Assembly: GCA_021807975.1 (NCBI GenBank)
Contig: JAKBCJ010000017.1
Coordinates: 1-22,737, forward strand
DNA: 22,737 nt
Reading direction: 5' to 3'
From: Pseudomonadota bacterium
Lineage (GTDB): Bacteria; Pseudomonadota; Alphaproteobacteria; Acetobacterales; Acetobacteraceae
Below the pieces are notes generated by a model. The model worked only from the letters and a program-made list of their open reading frames with translations, made no database searches and was not told the origin of the DNA. The position numbers and the translations under genes are program-made. The stretch's first letter is position 1; every line of letters begins with the position of its first letter. Below, piece after piece: positions 7,174 to 14,395 of the stretch.

Positions 7174-8514
7174 TTAGACGGCGCCTTCATAGGCGCGCGC
7201 CAGAATTTGAATGGGGTGTGTCACCAATGTGGGCTTCGGACCGTCGCCGCCAAGGCGCTCGATGCCCTGTTGGATATGAACACCCGCCAACGGGCATTCC
7301 GACATCACGAAACCGGCACCGTTCTGCGCCGCCTGACGGGCGACCGGGCGGCCGACTTTCATGCCGACCTCGAAGAACTCCTTCTTAAACCCCCAGGAGC
7401 CGCCATGACCGGAGCAACGCTCGATCACCTTGACGCTGGCTTCGGGCACCAGGCGGAGCATTTCGGCGGCCTTCTGGCCCATGTTCTGCGCACGGGCGTG
7501 GCAGGCCATGTGGACGGTCATCGTGGCCGGCGTCGCAGTCAGGCCGGGGGCGATGCCTTCCTTCCTGGCGATATCGACGATGTATTCGCTGATATCGAAG
7601 GTGGATTTCGCCAGCGCCTTCACATCCGCGTCGTCCGGCAGGATCAGCGGCCACTCGAACTTCAGCATCAGGGCGCAGGACGGGACCAGGGCGATGATAT
7701 CGTAGCCCTTGGCGATCCATTCCTTCATCGCCAGCGCGACATCCTTGGCATTGGCGGCGACGTCGGCGATGCGGCCTTGTTCCAGCAACGGCATGCCGCA
7801 GCATTTCGGATACACCACCTCGGTTTCCACGCCGTTGCGGGCGAGGACCGCCCTTGTGTCCATGCCAACGTCAGGGCTGTTGTAGTTACCGAAGCAGGTG
7901 GCGTACAGCACCGCCTTGCGGCCGAAGGCCGGGGCTTCGCGGTTCAGAACCGGCGTCGCGGCCGACAGGTTGACCAGCGTCTGGCCGGAATATTTCGGCA
8001 GTTCCGCGTTGGGATCCAGACCGGCGGCAGACCGCAAAACCGGCCCGACGGTCTTGTTGTCGCGGCCGGTTGCCCAGTTGGCGACGCTGGAAACCATGCC
8101 CGCCAGCACACCGTTGCGATCGGTGGCCGCCAGTTGTCTGTCGGCGAAGGCGATCTTGCCCTGCTTCTCCTCCATGGCGCGGTAACGCAGCATCAGATGG
8201 GGGAAATCCAGGTTGAATTCATGCGGCGGCACGTAGGGGCACTTCGTCAGGAAGCACATGTCGCACAGCGTGCAGGCATCGACGACCGACTTGAAGTTCT
8301 TGGGATCGACGCCGTCAAGTTCCTGAGTCGGGGATTCATCGACCAGATCGAACAGGCGGGGAAAGGAGTCGCATAAATTGAAGCAGCGGCGGCAGCCGTG
8401 GCAGATGTCGAAAACCCGCTCCAGCTCCTTCTCGACGGCCTGTGGATCGGTAAAGGCCGGATCCTGCCAAGCGATCGGGTGACGCGTCGGGGCGTCGAGG
8501 CTGCCTTCTCTCAT
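7174..8514 (-). CDS. HdrD/GlpC-like Fe-S oxidoreductase, two 4Fe-4S plus CCG domains
   Basis: A 446-aa cytosolic Fe-S protein of the GlpC/heterodisulfide reductase D group. Two ferredoxin-type clusters are visible: C38, C41, C44, C48 (CHGCRRCFNLC) and C81, C84, C87, C92 (CTLCDMCFLTKC). Two CCG-type domains follow: C207, C238-C239 and C280 in the first; C338, C367 and C407 in the second, where the paired Cys reads CSG instead of CCG. Such proteins pass electrons between quinones, flavoproteins and redox partners. Genes for rubrerythrin upstream (64 bp) and DUF3501 downstream (16 bp) suggest it feeds electrons to the rubrerythrin, but this is inference. No flavin domain or catalytic dehydrogenase subunit is adjacent, unlike a glpABC operon. 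Confidence 0.88.
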   Translation of the reverse strand: MREGSLDAPTRHPIAWQDPAFTDPQAVEKELERVFDICHGCRRCFNLCDSFPRLFDLVDESPTQELDGVDPKNFKSVVDACTLCDMCFLTKCPYVPPHEFNLDFPHLMLRYRAMEEKQGKIAFADRQLAATDRNGVLAGMVSSVANWATGRDNKTVGPVLRSAAGLDPNAELPKYSGQTLVNLSAATPVLNREAPAFGRKAVLYATCFGNYNSPDVGMDTRAVLARNGVETEVVYPKCCGMPLLEQGRIADVAANAKDVALAMKEWIAKGYDIIALVPSCALMLKFEWPLILPDDADVKALAKSTFDISEYIVDIARKEGIAPGLTATPATMTVHMACHARAQNMGQKAAEMLRLVPEASVKVIERCSGHGGSWGFKKEFFEVGMKVGRPVARQAAQNGAGFVMSECPLAGVHIQQGIERLGGDGPKPTLVTHPIQILARAYEGAV

Positions 8515-8542
8515 GCGGGTTCTTCCGTCTTGTTCTGGGGGA

Positions 8543-8572
8543 AATCCCCTCCCCGGTGCCGGGAAGGGGATT
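8543..8572 (-). promoter_or_regulatory. Strong hairpin between rubrerythrin and Fe-S protein genes
   Basis: Fourteen-base arms at 8543-8556 and 8559-8572 pair with one mismatch around the centre (AATCCCCTYCCCGG type), right after the rubrerythrin stop codon. On the - strand TTTCCCCC follows, not a T run, so read-through is likely. It could cap the rubrerythrin mRNA and set unequal expression of the two genes. Confidence 0.55.
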
Positions 8573-8578
8573 CTTAAA

Positions 8579-9001
8579 TCAGGCCGCGAGCTCGTTCAGG
8601 GCCTTCTGGAACCGGCCAGCGTGCGACCGCTCGGCTTTCGCCAGAGTCTCAAACCAATCGGCGATTTCGTCGAAGCCTTCTTCGCGGGCAGTGCGCGCCA
8701 TGCCGGGGTACATATCGGTGTACTCGTGCGTCTCACCGGCAACGGCGGCGGCGAGATTCTTGTCGGTCGGGCCGATCGGCAGGCCGGTGGCCGGATCGCC
8801 TGATTCTTCCAGATATTCCAGATGGCCGTGGGCATGACCCGTCTCACCTTCCGCGGTGGAGCGGAACACGGCGGCGACGTCGTTATGGCCTTCCACATCG
8901 GCCTTCTGTGCGAAATAGAGGTAACGGCGGTTGGCCTGAGATTCGCCGGCAAATGCCGCCTTCAGATTGTCTTCGGTCTTGCTACCTTTGAGTGCAGCCA
9001 T
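8579..9001 (-). CDS. Rubrerythrin-like diiron peroxidase without rubredoxin domain
   Basis: A 140-aa four-helix diiron protein; rubrerythrins reduce hydrogen peroxide in the cytosol. All seven expected metal ligands can be placed: E20, E53 and H56 (EGETGH), E90 and E93 (GETHEY), E124 and H127 (AERSH). The C-terminal rubredoxin domain of classical rubrerythrins is absent, and the protein contains no Cys at all, so it needs an external electron donor. The downstream Fe-S protein gene is the obvious candidate. Start ATG at 9001 with an AAAGGAA ribosome site. It appears to be the first gene of a - strand run through DUF3501 and possibly on to ccmE. Confidence 0.93.
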   Translation of the reverse strand: MAALKGSKTEDNLKAAFAGESQANRRYLYFAQKADVEGHNDVAAVFRSTAEGETGHAHGHLEYLEESGDPATGLPIGPTDKNLAAAVAGETHEYTDMYPGMARTAREEGFDEIADWFETLAKAERSHAGRFQKALNELAA

Positions 9002-9214
9002 GACGCGTTCCTTTCAGCTTCCGGGACGATGAGTCGAAAACAGGACACCGCAGCGCCGGTAGCGCCTACGGATCAGCCTGATTCCCCACGGACGGCAACC
9101 TAGACCAAATGCGAATTTAATTGAAGTTCACAGGAGTATGAAATTTTTCGATCATCGTCAGTGAGTGGAGCGATGACACCGATGAGCCGGTCCCGCGATG
9201 TCGCCCTCGGTCCA

Positions 9215-9267
9215 ATACCAGCCGCCCGAAGCTTCGACTCTTTTGTCAGTCGGCGGTCGGCTGGTGT
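9215..9267. repeat. Diverged hairpin related to the 68-bp repeat
   Basis: ATACCAGCCG (9215-9224) pairs with CGGCTGGTGT (9258-9267) with one wobble. The arms match those of the adjacent 68-bp units, but the loop is 33 bases instead of about five. It is followed five bases later by the same TTGATTTGG sequence that opens each unit. Confidence 0.55.
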
Positions 9268-9271
9268 CCTG

Positions 9272-9407
9272 TTGATTTGGCGCGCGGCCGCCCCACCAAC
9301 CCCGCGCGCATACCAGCCGGCCTTTCGGGCCGCTGGTATTTGATTTGGCGCGCGGCCATCCCACCAAACGCGCGCGCATACCAGTCGACCCTTCGGACCG
9401 CTAGTAT
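9272..9407. repeat. Two tandem 68-bp REP-like palindromic units
   Basis: Unit A is 9272-9339 and unit B 9340-9407, exactly adjacent, with about nine differences in 68 positions. Each opens with TTGATTTGGCGCGCGGCC and ends in a hairpin whose arms are ATACCAG and CTGGTAT (CTAGTAT in B). In unit A the stem continues with CGGCC/GGCCG around a TTTCG loop and one bulged C; the inner stem of unit B is damaged, leaving a CTTCGG loop. Size, GC-rich palindromes and intergenic position fit REP/BIME-type elements. Confidence 0.75.
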
Positions 9408-9505
9408 AAGCTGCGGCATCCGCGACGGGAACGGTCAAGGCCAGCAGCACCCTGGCAGACGGATTGGACCACGGCCTGCGCCCTTTGGATCGGCGCCTTA
9501 CAGCG

Positions 9506-9524
9506 GTTCGGGTGTTCGCCGAAC
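9506..9524 (-). terminator. Candidate hairpin after the ABC fusion gene
   Basis: GTTCGG (9506-9511) and CCGAAC (9519-9524) form a six-base stem with a seven-base loop, 20 bp past the stop of the LivMGF fusion. No T run follows on the - strand. A role as terminator or transcript end is possible, not shown. Confidence 0.3.
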
Positions 9525-9543
9525 AGGCGCCCGGGGACCGGTT

Positions 9544-12042
9544 CTATGCGGCCGCCTTCTGCACCACCCCCAGCAGCCGGGCCTGCAACTCCGGATCGCC
9601 TTCCAGGGCCTTTGCTGTGCCCTCGAAAGCAACCTGTCCGTTCACCAGCACATAGGCGCGATCGACCAGCGGCAGCACAGATTCGGCATGGTGCTCCACG
9701 ATCACCATCGCGACGCGGCCGCGAAGCTGGGCCAGGGCGTCCATCACCTCCTTGACGATCGCCGGGGCCAGGCCCTCGAACGGTTCGTCAAGCAGGATCA
9801 GCTTGGCCGGGACCATCAGCGCCCGGGCGATGGCCAGCATCTGGCGCTCGCCGCCGGACAGGCTTTCGGCCTTGGATTTCTGCAGGATTTTCAGCTTCGG
9901 AAACAACGCATAGACATCGTCCAGCGAGGCCCCGCCGACCCGCATCGCCAGTCGCAGGTTGTCCAGCACGGTCAGGTTGGGGAACAGGCGCCTGCCTTCT
10001 GGCACCAGCGAGATGCCTTTCTGGTTGATTTCGTATGGCTTGGCATTGGTGATCGTGCCGCCGTCCAGGACGATCCGGCCGCTGCTGGACCGAACGGTGC
10101 CGGTGATCGCCCGCAACGTCGTCGTCTTGCCGACGCCGTTACGTCCCAGCAAGGCGACGGCCTCGCCTTCGTGAATGACCAGCGACAGGTCTTCCAGCAC
10201 GACACTGCCGGCATAACCGGCGCGCAGTTTGTCGATTGTCAGGATTGGCTTGCCAGTCGCGTGCGCCGAGCGCTCGCCGTCCGTCGGCGCCGCGGGCGGC
10301 ACGATGCGTTCGGCACCGAGGTAAGCCGCGACCACGTCGGGGTTGCTGGCGACTTCGGCGGGATTGCCGTCGGCGATCAGGCGTCCCTGATGCAGAACGG
10401 TGATGCGATCCGACAGCGCCAGCACGCGATCGATATCGTGTTCGATCAGCAGCACGGCATGGGTGTCCGCCAGCTTGCGGATCAGCGCGGCGACGACCTG
10501 CCGGTCGGCCTCCGCCAGGCCGGCCAGCGGCTCATCGAGCAGCAGCAGCTTGGCGTCGGTGGCGAGGGAAATCGCGATCTCCAGCAAGCGCCGCTGACCA
10601 TGGCCGAGATTCGCGCAAGAATCGGCGGCGCGGTCTTCCAGTCCGACGGCGGCAAGTAACGACCATGTGCGGGCATTCAGATCGTCGTACGCATACGCAT
10701 CGCGCCAGAACCCCCGCGCGCGCTTGTCCTGTGCCTGAACGGCAACGCGGATGTTCTCGAATGCGGTCAGGTTGGGGAAGACGCTCAGGATTTGGAACGA
10801 GCGCGACAGACCCAGGCGGATCCGCCGGTACACCGGCAGGTTGGTGATGTCGTGGCCGTCAAACCGGATGGTGCCTGCATTAGGCTTCAGGATTCCGGTC
10901 AGCATGTTGAAGAACGTGGTTTTGCCGGCGCCGTTGGGGCCGATGAAGCTGTGCAGCTTGTAAGGATAGACCTCGAGGTTCAGGTCCGTCGCGACGACCA
11001 GCGATCCGAAGCGCTTGTGCAGGCCGTTTACGGTCAGGATCGGCTTGGCGGGATCCAGTTTGGCGCCGGCGACCCGGTACGGCTGGATCGCGGCCGGGCG
11101 TGGCGGAATCTGTTTGCGGGTCAGCGTCCAGTCGTGGCGGCCAAACAGACGGAACAGCAGGCCTTGAATGCCCTCGGGCGAGGCGAGGGCGAACAGGATT
11201 ACGATCGGCGCGAAGATCAGCCACCAGCTTTCTGTGATGGCCGACAGGCGGTCTTCCAGCAGAATGAACGCAATGGCGCCCCACAATGGGCCCAAAAAGT
11301 GATGGACGCCGCCCAGCACCGCCATCAGCAAGGAATCGCCGGCGTGCTGCCAGCTCAGGTTATCGGCATAGGCGCCTTGCAGCATCAGCGCGATCAGGCC
11401 GCCGGCATAGCCGACAACCGCGCCCATGATGACGAACGACACGAATTTGAGCTGGAAGGTGTTGTAGCCAAGGCTCTGCGCGCGCTGTTCATTGTCGCGC
11501 AACGCCTGCAACGACCGGCCGAAGGGCGAGTGGGCAATGCGCCACAACAACCCCAGGCCCAGACAGACGGTGATCAGCGTGAACGCATGAAACGACCAGG
11601 CGCTGGCGAACAACGGGCGGGGAACGCCCTGCACGCCGTTCTCGCCACCCGTCACATCGGTCCATTTATAGGCGATTTCGAACGCGATCTGCGAGAAGGC
11701 CAGCGTCAGCAGGGAGAAATACAGTCCCCGGCGGCGCAGGATGATCAACGCGATGATCGCGGCCAGGACGACGGAGAATCCGACACAGAACAGCAGGGCG
11801 GCGATTTCGTTGGGGGCGCCGCGCAGCATGGCGAATGCGGCGGCGTAGCTGGCACAGCCAAAGAAAACAGACGCACCGAACGGCACCAGTCCGGTGTAGC
11901 TGACGAGCGTGCATACGCCCGCCCCATACAGCGTGTAGATGGCAATCTGGGTAATCAAGCCGATGGGGGCACCCATCAAATACCAGATGCCGGTCAGGGT
12001 CAGCAGGACCGCGAAGGCGATCAGGGCGGGATGGCGGATCAT
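9544..12042 (-). CDS. LivM-LivG-LivF fusion: ABC importer permease plus two ATPases
   Basis: One 832-aa polypeptide carries three normally separate subunits of a branched-chain-amino-acid-type (HAAT) importer. Residues 1-305 are a LivM-type permease with about eight to ten helices and the EAA-like SPFGRSLQALRDNE loop. Residues 335-580 are a LivG-type ATPase: Walker A GPNGAGKTT (368-376), Walker B LLLLDEP (499-505), H-loop His535. Its signature reads LGHGQ (479-483) rather than LSxGQ. Residues 598-832 are a LivF-type ATPase: GRNGVGKTT (633-641), LSGGE (728-732), LILLDEP (748-754), His784. The start is ATG 12042, overlapping the LivH stop as ATGA; a TTG at 12057 is less likely. Its place behind pcaHG-quiC suggests a hydroaromatic or aromatic acid substrate. 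Confidence 0.93.
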   Translation of the reverse strand: MIRHPALIAFAVLLTLTGIWYLMGAPIGLITQIAIYTLYGAGVCTLVSYTGLVPFGASVFFGCASYAAAFAMLRGAPNEIAALLFCVGFSVVLAAIIALIILRRRGLYFSLLTLAFSQIAFEIAYKWTDVTGGENGVQGVPRPLFASAWSFHAFTLITVCLGLGLLWRIAHSPFGRSLQALRDNEQRAQSLGYNTFQLKFVSFVIMGAVVGYAGGLIALMLQGAYADNLSWQHAGDSLLMAVLGGVHHFLGPLWGAIAFILLEDRLSAITESWWLIFAPIVILFALASPEGIQGLLFRLFGRHDWTLTRKQIPPRPAAIQPYRVAGAKLDPAKPILTVNGLHKRFGSLVVATDLNLEVYPYKLHSFIGPNGAGKTTFFNMLTGILKPNAGTIRFDGHDITNLPVYRRIRLGLSRSFQILSVFPNLTAFENIRVAVQAQDKRARGFWRDAYAYDDLNARTWSLLAAVGLEDRAADSCANLGHGQRRLLEIAISLATDAKLLLLDEPLAGLAEADRQVVAALIRKLADTHAVLLIEHDIDRVLALSDRITVLHQGRLIADGNPAEVASNPDVVAAYLGAERIVPPAAPTDGERSAHATGKPILTIDKLRAGYAGSVVLEDLSLVIHEGEAVALLGRNGVGKTTTLRAITGTVRSSSGRIVLDGGTITNAKPYEINQKGISLVPEGRRLFPNLTVLDNLRLAMRVGGASLDDVYALFPKLKILQKSKAESLSGGERQMLAIARALMVPAKLILLDEPFEGLAPAIVKEVMDALAQLRGRVAMVIVEHHAESVLPLVDRAYVLVNGQVAFEGTAKALEGDPELQARLLGVVQKAAA

Positions 12043-12908
12043 TCGAAGCGCTCCCAACGCTCACCCAGCAGGCCGCGCGGTCTTAGCAACAGCATCAGGG
12101 CCATGAAGATATACATCACCGCGCCGGACGCGGGCGGGTAGAACTGGATGGTCAGGGCGATCACCACGCCGACGAGCAAACCGGCGATGACCGCCCCGGC
12201 GAAGGAGCCAAGGCCGCCGATCGCCACCACGACGAACGCGGGCATGATTGCGTTAGTGGCCATGGCCGGGGTGATGGTCCAAAGCGGGGCCGCAAGGACA
12301 CCCGCGATACCGGAAATGGCGCAGCCGAGGCCGAACACCCAGGTGAGGACCCGGGGCAGGTTGATCCCCAGCAGACCAACCATTTCGGGGTCGCGGGAGC
12401 CCGCCCGCAGGATGCGGCCGAACGGGGTTTTCTCCAGGAACAGCCAAAGCCCAAGCAACAGGGCGGCGGTGGTGAGAAGGACCGCGAACCGGTATTTGGT
12501 AATCAGGACCGGCCCCCAGATCAGGAAACCGCTGAGCAGCGGGGGCGGGCTGAACGGCTGGCCGATCCCGCCATAGATCAGGCGCACGGACGCTTCGATC
12601 AGCAACGCCAGGGCGAAAGTGACGATCAGGCTGATCAGCGGCTCTTTATTGTATAGGCGGCGTATCAACAGACGTTCCGCGGCCATGCCGATCGCGCCGA
12701 CCAGTATCGGAGAGACAATGACCGCCGGCCAGCCGAAATACTGATAAAGCGTCAGAGCCAGGTAAGCGCCCAGCGTGAAAAACGAGCCATGGGCAAAGTT
12801 GACGATGCCTAACAGGCCGAAAATGATCGACAGCCCGATCGCGATCAGCACATAGAGCCCGCCCAGCACCAAGCCGCTGACGACCTGGGAGAGTAGTATT
12901 TCCAGCAC
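12039..12908 (-). CDS. LivH-type permease of a HAAT-family ABC importer
   Basis: A 289-aa inner-membrane permease of the LivH family, forming the channel together with the LivM part of the neighbouring fusion. Family hallmarks: QVVSGLVLGGLYVLIAIGL at the N-terminus, GIVNFAHGSFFTLGAYLA near 40-55, a KTPFGRILRAGSRDPEMVGLLGIN cytoplasmic loop that contacts the ATPases, and GGLGSFAGAVIAGLLVG near the end. I chose GTG 12908 because it gives the usual LivH N-terminus and has a GGGGG run about eight bases upstream; the frame is open further to 13049, but those residues are not LivH-like. It overlaps the fusion gene by ATGA. Specificity cannot be read from sequence. Confidence 0.92.
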   Translation of the reverse strand: MLEILLSQVVSGLVLGGLYVLIAIGLSIIFGLLGIVNFAHGSFFTLGAYLALTLYQYFGWPAVIVSPILVGAIGMAAERLLIRRLYNKEPLISLIVTFALALLIEASVRLIYGGIGQPFSPPPLLSGFLIWGPVLITKYRFAVLLTTAALLLGLWLFLEKTPFGRILRAGSRDPEMVGLLGINLPRVLTWVFGLGCAISGIAGVLAAPLWTITPAMATNAIMPAFVVVAIGGLGSFAGAVIAGLLVGVVIALTIQFYPPASGAVMYIFMALMLLLRPRGLLGERWERFE

Positions 12909-12930
12909 GTTGTAGCCCCCCACCGCGCTT

Positions 12931-12952
12931 CGCCCGGGTATGGCCCCGGGCG
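12931..12952 (-). promoter_or_regulatory. Hairpin between the binding-protein and livH-type genes
   Basis: CGCCCGGG (12931-12938) and CCCGGGCG (12945-12952) form a perfect eight-base stem with a six-base loop, within a 191-bp gap in an otherwise tight gene run. No T run follows. In importer operons such stems commonly give more binding protein than permease by stabilising upstream mRNA or causing partial termination. Confidence 0.5.
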
Positions 12953-13099
12953 TTCGCGGCTGTGTTTTGTTGTCCCCGCGCGGCCGGTGGAGACCGTCAT
13001 GGCGGCCGTAGGCCCGCCACGACCATGAGACGCCGACGGCCCCCGTCAAACAACGCGTTTATTTCGCCGCGTATCCTTAGTGCGTCAGGACCGGCCGCG

Positions 13100-14335
13100 T
13101 CAGCCCATTTTGCAGCCTATTTCTTCCTGCGTGCCGAAGACTTTGTCGGTGTCGGCAGGGTTCTCCGGCAACGTCGCCTTCACGTCGAAGTAGTCCCACT
13201 TGTCGGTGATCTTCGGTTTCACCGACACCGCGAGATTCCGCGCCAGCATCTGATGGTCGAACTTGCGGTAGCTGTACGACCCACCGCCCGCCGGGGCCTT
13301 CCACGCTTCCAGCCCCTCGACGATCGCCATGCCGTCCAGCGATTTCGCCGCATCGATCGACTCGAACAGCGAGCGGGCGGTAATCCAGCCCATCCAAGCC
13401 TTATCCGCCGCCGGCTTGCCGTACTTCTTCAGGTAGGCCGCGGCAAAAGCCTTTTCTTCCGGCGGGTTGTCCGGGTTGCTGTGCTCCCACATCTTGGTGA
13501 AGGTGCCGGTCGCCGCCTCGGGTCCCACGGCCCAGATGTCGGTGTCGCCGATCGCGATCTCCACGAATGGGATCGTGCCTTTCATACCGAGTTCGTTCCA
13601 CTGCTTCAGGAAGGTGGACAAATCCCCCGCGGACAGACCGCCGACGACCACATCCGGCTTCGCCTGGCGAATCTTCAGAATGAACGAGCTGAAATCGGCG
13701 GTATTCAAAGGCACTTCGTCGGACCCGACCTCGGTTCCGCCCGCTGCCTTCAGCAGCGCGCGCGAGGATCGCAGAATATCCTGGCCGAACGCATAGGATG
13801 CCGTGATGTGATACCACCTTTTGCCGTAGTGCAGCGCGAAGGGCGCCAGCATGCGGGACTGAACCGCGACGGGCGTATTCAGCCGGAAGGTGTAGCGGTT
13901 GCAGTTCTTGCCGGTGATCTCGGTCGCGGCGGCGTTGTCACAGACGAAGGGAATCTTTAACTGCGCGGCCGTCGCCTCCTCGGCAAGGGCGTTGGAGGAC
14001 AGGGAGCCGCCCAGCACGGCGCAAACCTTGTTCTCCTGAACCAGTTTCTGCATGTTTTGGGTCGCGGCCTGCGGGCTGGGTTCATCCAGCCAAACGAGTT
14101 CGGCGGGTTGCCCCATGATCATGTTGTGACGCTCTTCCAGCGCCAGAAACGAACCATTGGCCAGATACTCGGTTTGCCCCGCGATCTGTCCCGTTTTCGC
14201 CAGCAGCAAACCGATCTTGATGGGGTCCGCCGCGCGGGCGATGTGCGGCATGGCCAGCGGAGCGGCAGCTACCGCCGCGGCCCCGAGCAGAAGGTTCCGG
14301 CGTGGCAGCAGAAGGCTGGTGTTCATCGTTGTCAT
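13100..14335 (-). CDS. HAAT-type ABC transporter substrate-binding protein
   Basis: A 411-aa periplasmic binding protein of the LivK/Leu-Ile-Val-binding family, captures substrate for the LivH/LivMGF importer. The N-terminus is a probable Tat signal: PRRNLLLGAA followed by an Ala-rich stretch and a likely cleavage after ARA near residue 35. The mature start, DPIKIGLLLAKTGQIAG, is typical of the family; ALEERHNMIMGQPAELVWLDE and QAKPDVVVGGLSAGD follow the two-lobe fold. ATG 14335 has GGGGGA nine bases upstream. Sixty bases separate it from quiC, so co-expression is likely. HAAT binding proteins outside the amino-acid group take aromatic acids such as coumarate or benzoate; with pcaHG and quiC beside it, shikimate, quinate, dehydroshikimate or protocatechuate are the leading guesses. 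Confidence 0.93.
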   Translation of the reverse strand: MTTMNTSLLLPRRNLLLGAAAVAAAPLAMPHIARAADPIKIGLLLAKTGQIAGQTEYLANGSFLALEERHNMIMGQPAELVWLDEPSPQAATQNMQKLVQENKVCAVLGGSLSSNALAEEATAAQLKIPFVCDNAAATEITGKNCNRYTFRLNTPVAVQSRMLAPFALHYGKRWYHITASYAFGQDILRSSRALLKAAGGTEVGSDEVPLNTADFSSFILKIRQAKPDVVVGGLSAGDLSTFLKQWNELGMKGTIPFVEIAIGDTDIWAVGPEAATGTFTKMWEHSNPDNPPEEKAFAAAYLKKYGKPAADKAWMGWITARSLFESIDAAKSLDGMAIVEGLEAWKAPAGGGSYSYRKFDHQMLARNLAVSVKPKITDKWDYFDVKATLPENPADTDKVFGTQEEIGCKMG

Positions 14336-14395
14336 TGTTGCGTTTCCCCCGTTGGATTTCCAGGCTGTGCGGGTGACGGTTTTGCCTTATCCCCG

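Larger units (their letters stand above)
9002..9543. other. Intergenic region with palindromic repeats; no gene seen
   Basis: The left part, to about 9180, should hold the rubrerythrin promoter. It includes an AT-rich patch at about 9108-9152 that differs from its surroundings, but I cannot fix -35 and -10 boxes. The middle holds the palindromic repeats listed separately (9215-9407). The right part, 9408-9543, lies behind the ABC transporter stop and holds one short hairpin. Open frames here follow the repeats and show no protein family. Confidence 0.6.

Noticed and set aside
5454..7388. A 644-codon + strand open frame
   Set aside because: It lies antisense to the thiolase-fold and DUF3501 genes, both with clear family motifs. 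Its composition is that of a GC-rich shadow frame and it shows no domain.
7174..8514. Fe-S protein as GlpC of an anaerobic glycerol-3-phosphate dehydrogenase
   Set aside because: No glpA or glpB subunit is adjacent; the neighbours are rubrerythrin and DUF3501, and the second CCG motif is altered.
9215..9407. Repeat region considered as a CRISPR array
   Set aside because: The two units abut without unique spacers and each is palindromic with a diverged partner. No cas genes are near.
9100..9450. A 116-codon - strand frame over the repeat region
   Set aside because: Its repeated amino-acid pattern simply reflects the 68-bp repeats; there is no convincing ribosome site or family.
9277..12141. 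Two long + strand open frames (460 and 449 codons)
   Set aside because: They are antisense to the LivMGF fusion, whose ATPase motifs are unmistakable. Their translations are Gln/Arg/Gly-rich and low in hydrophobic pattern, typical of shadows.
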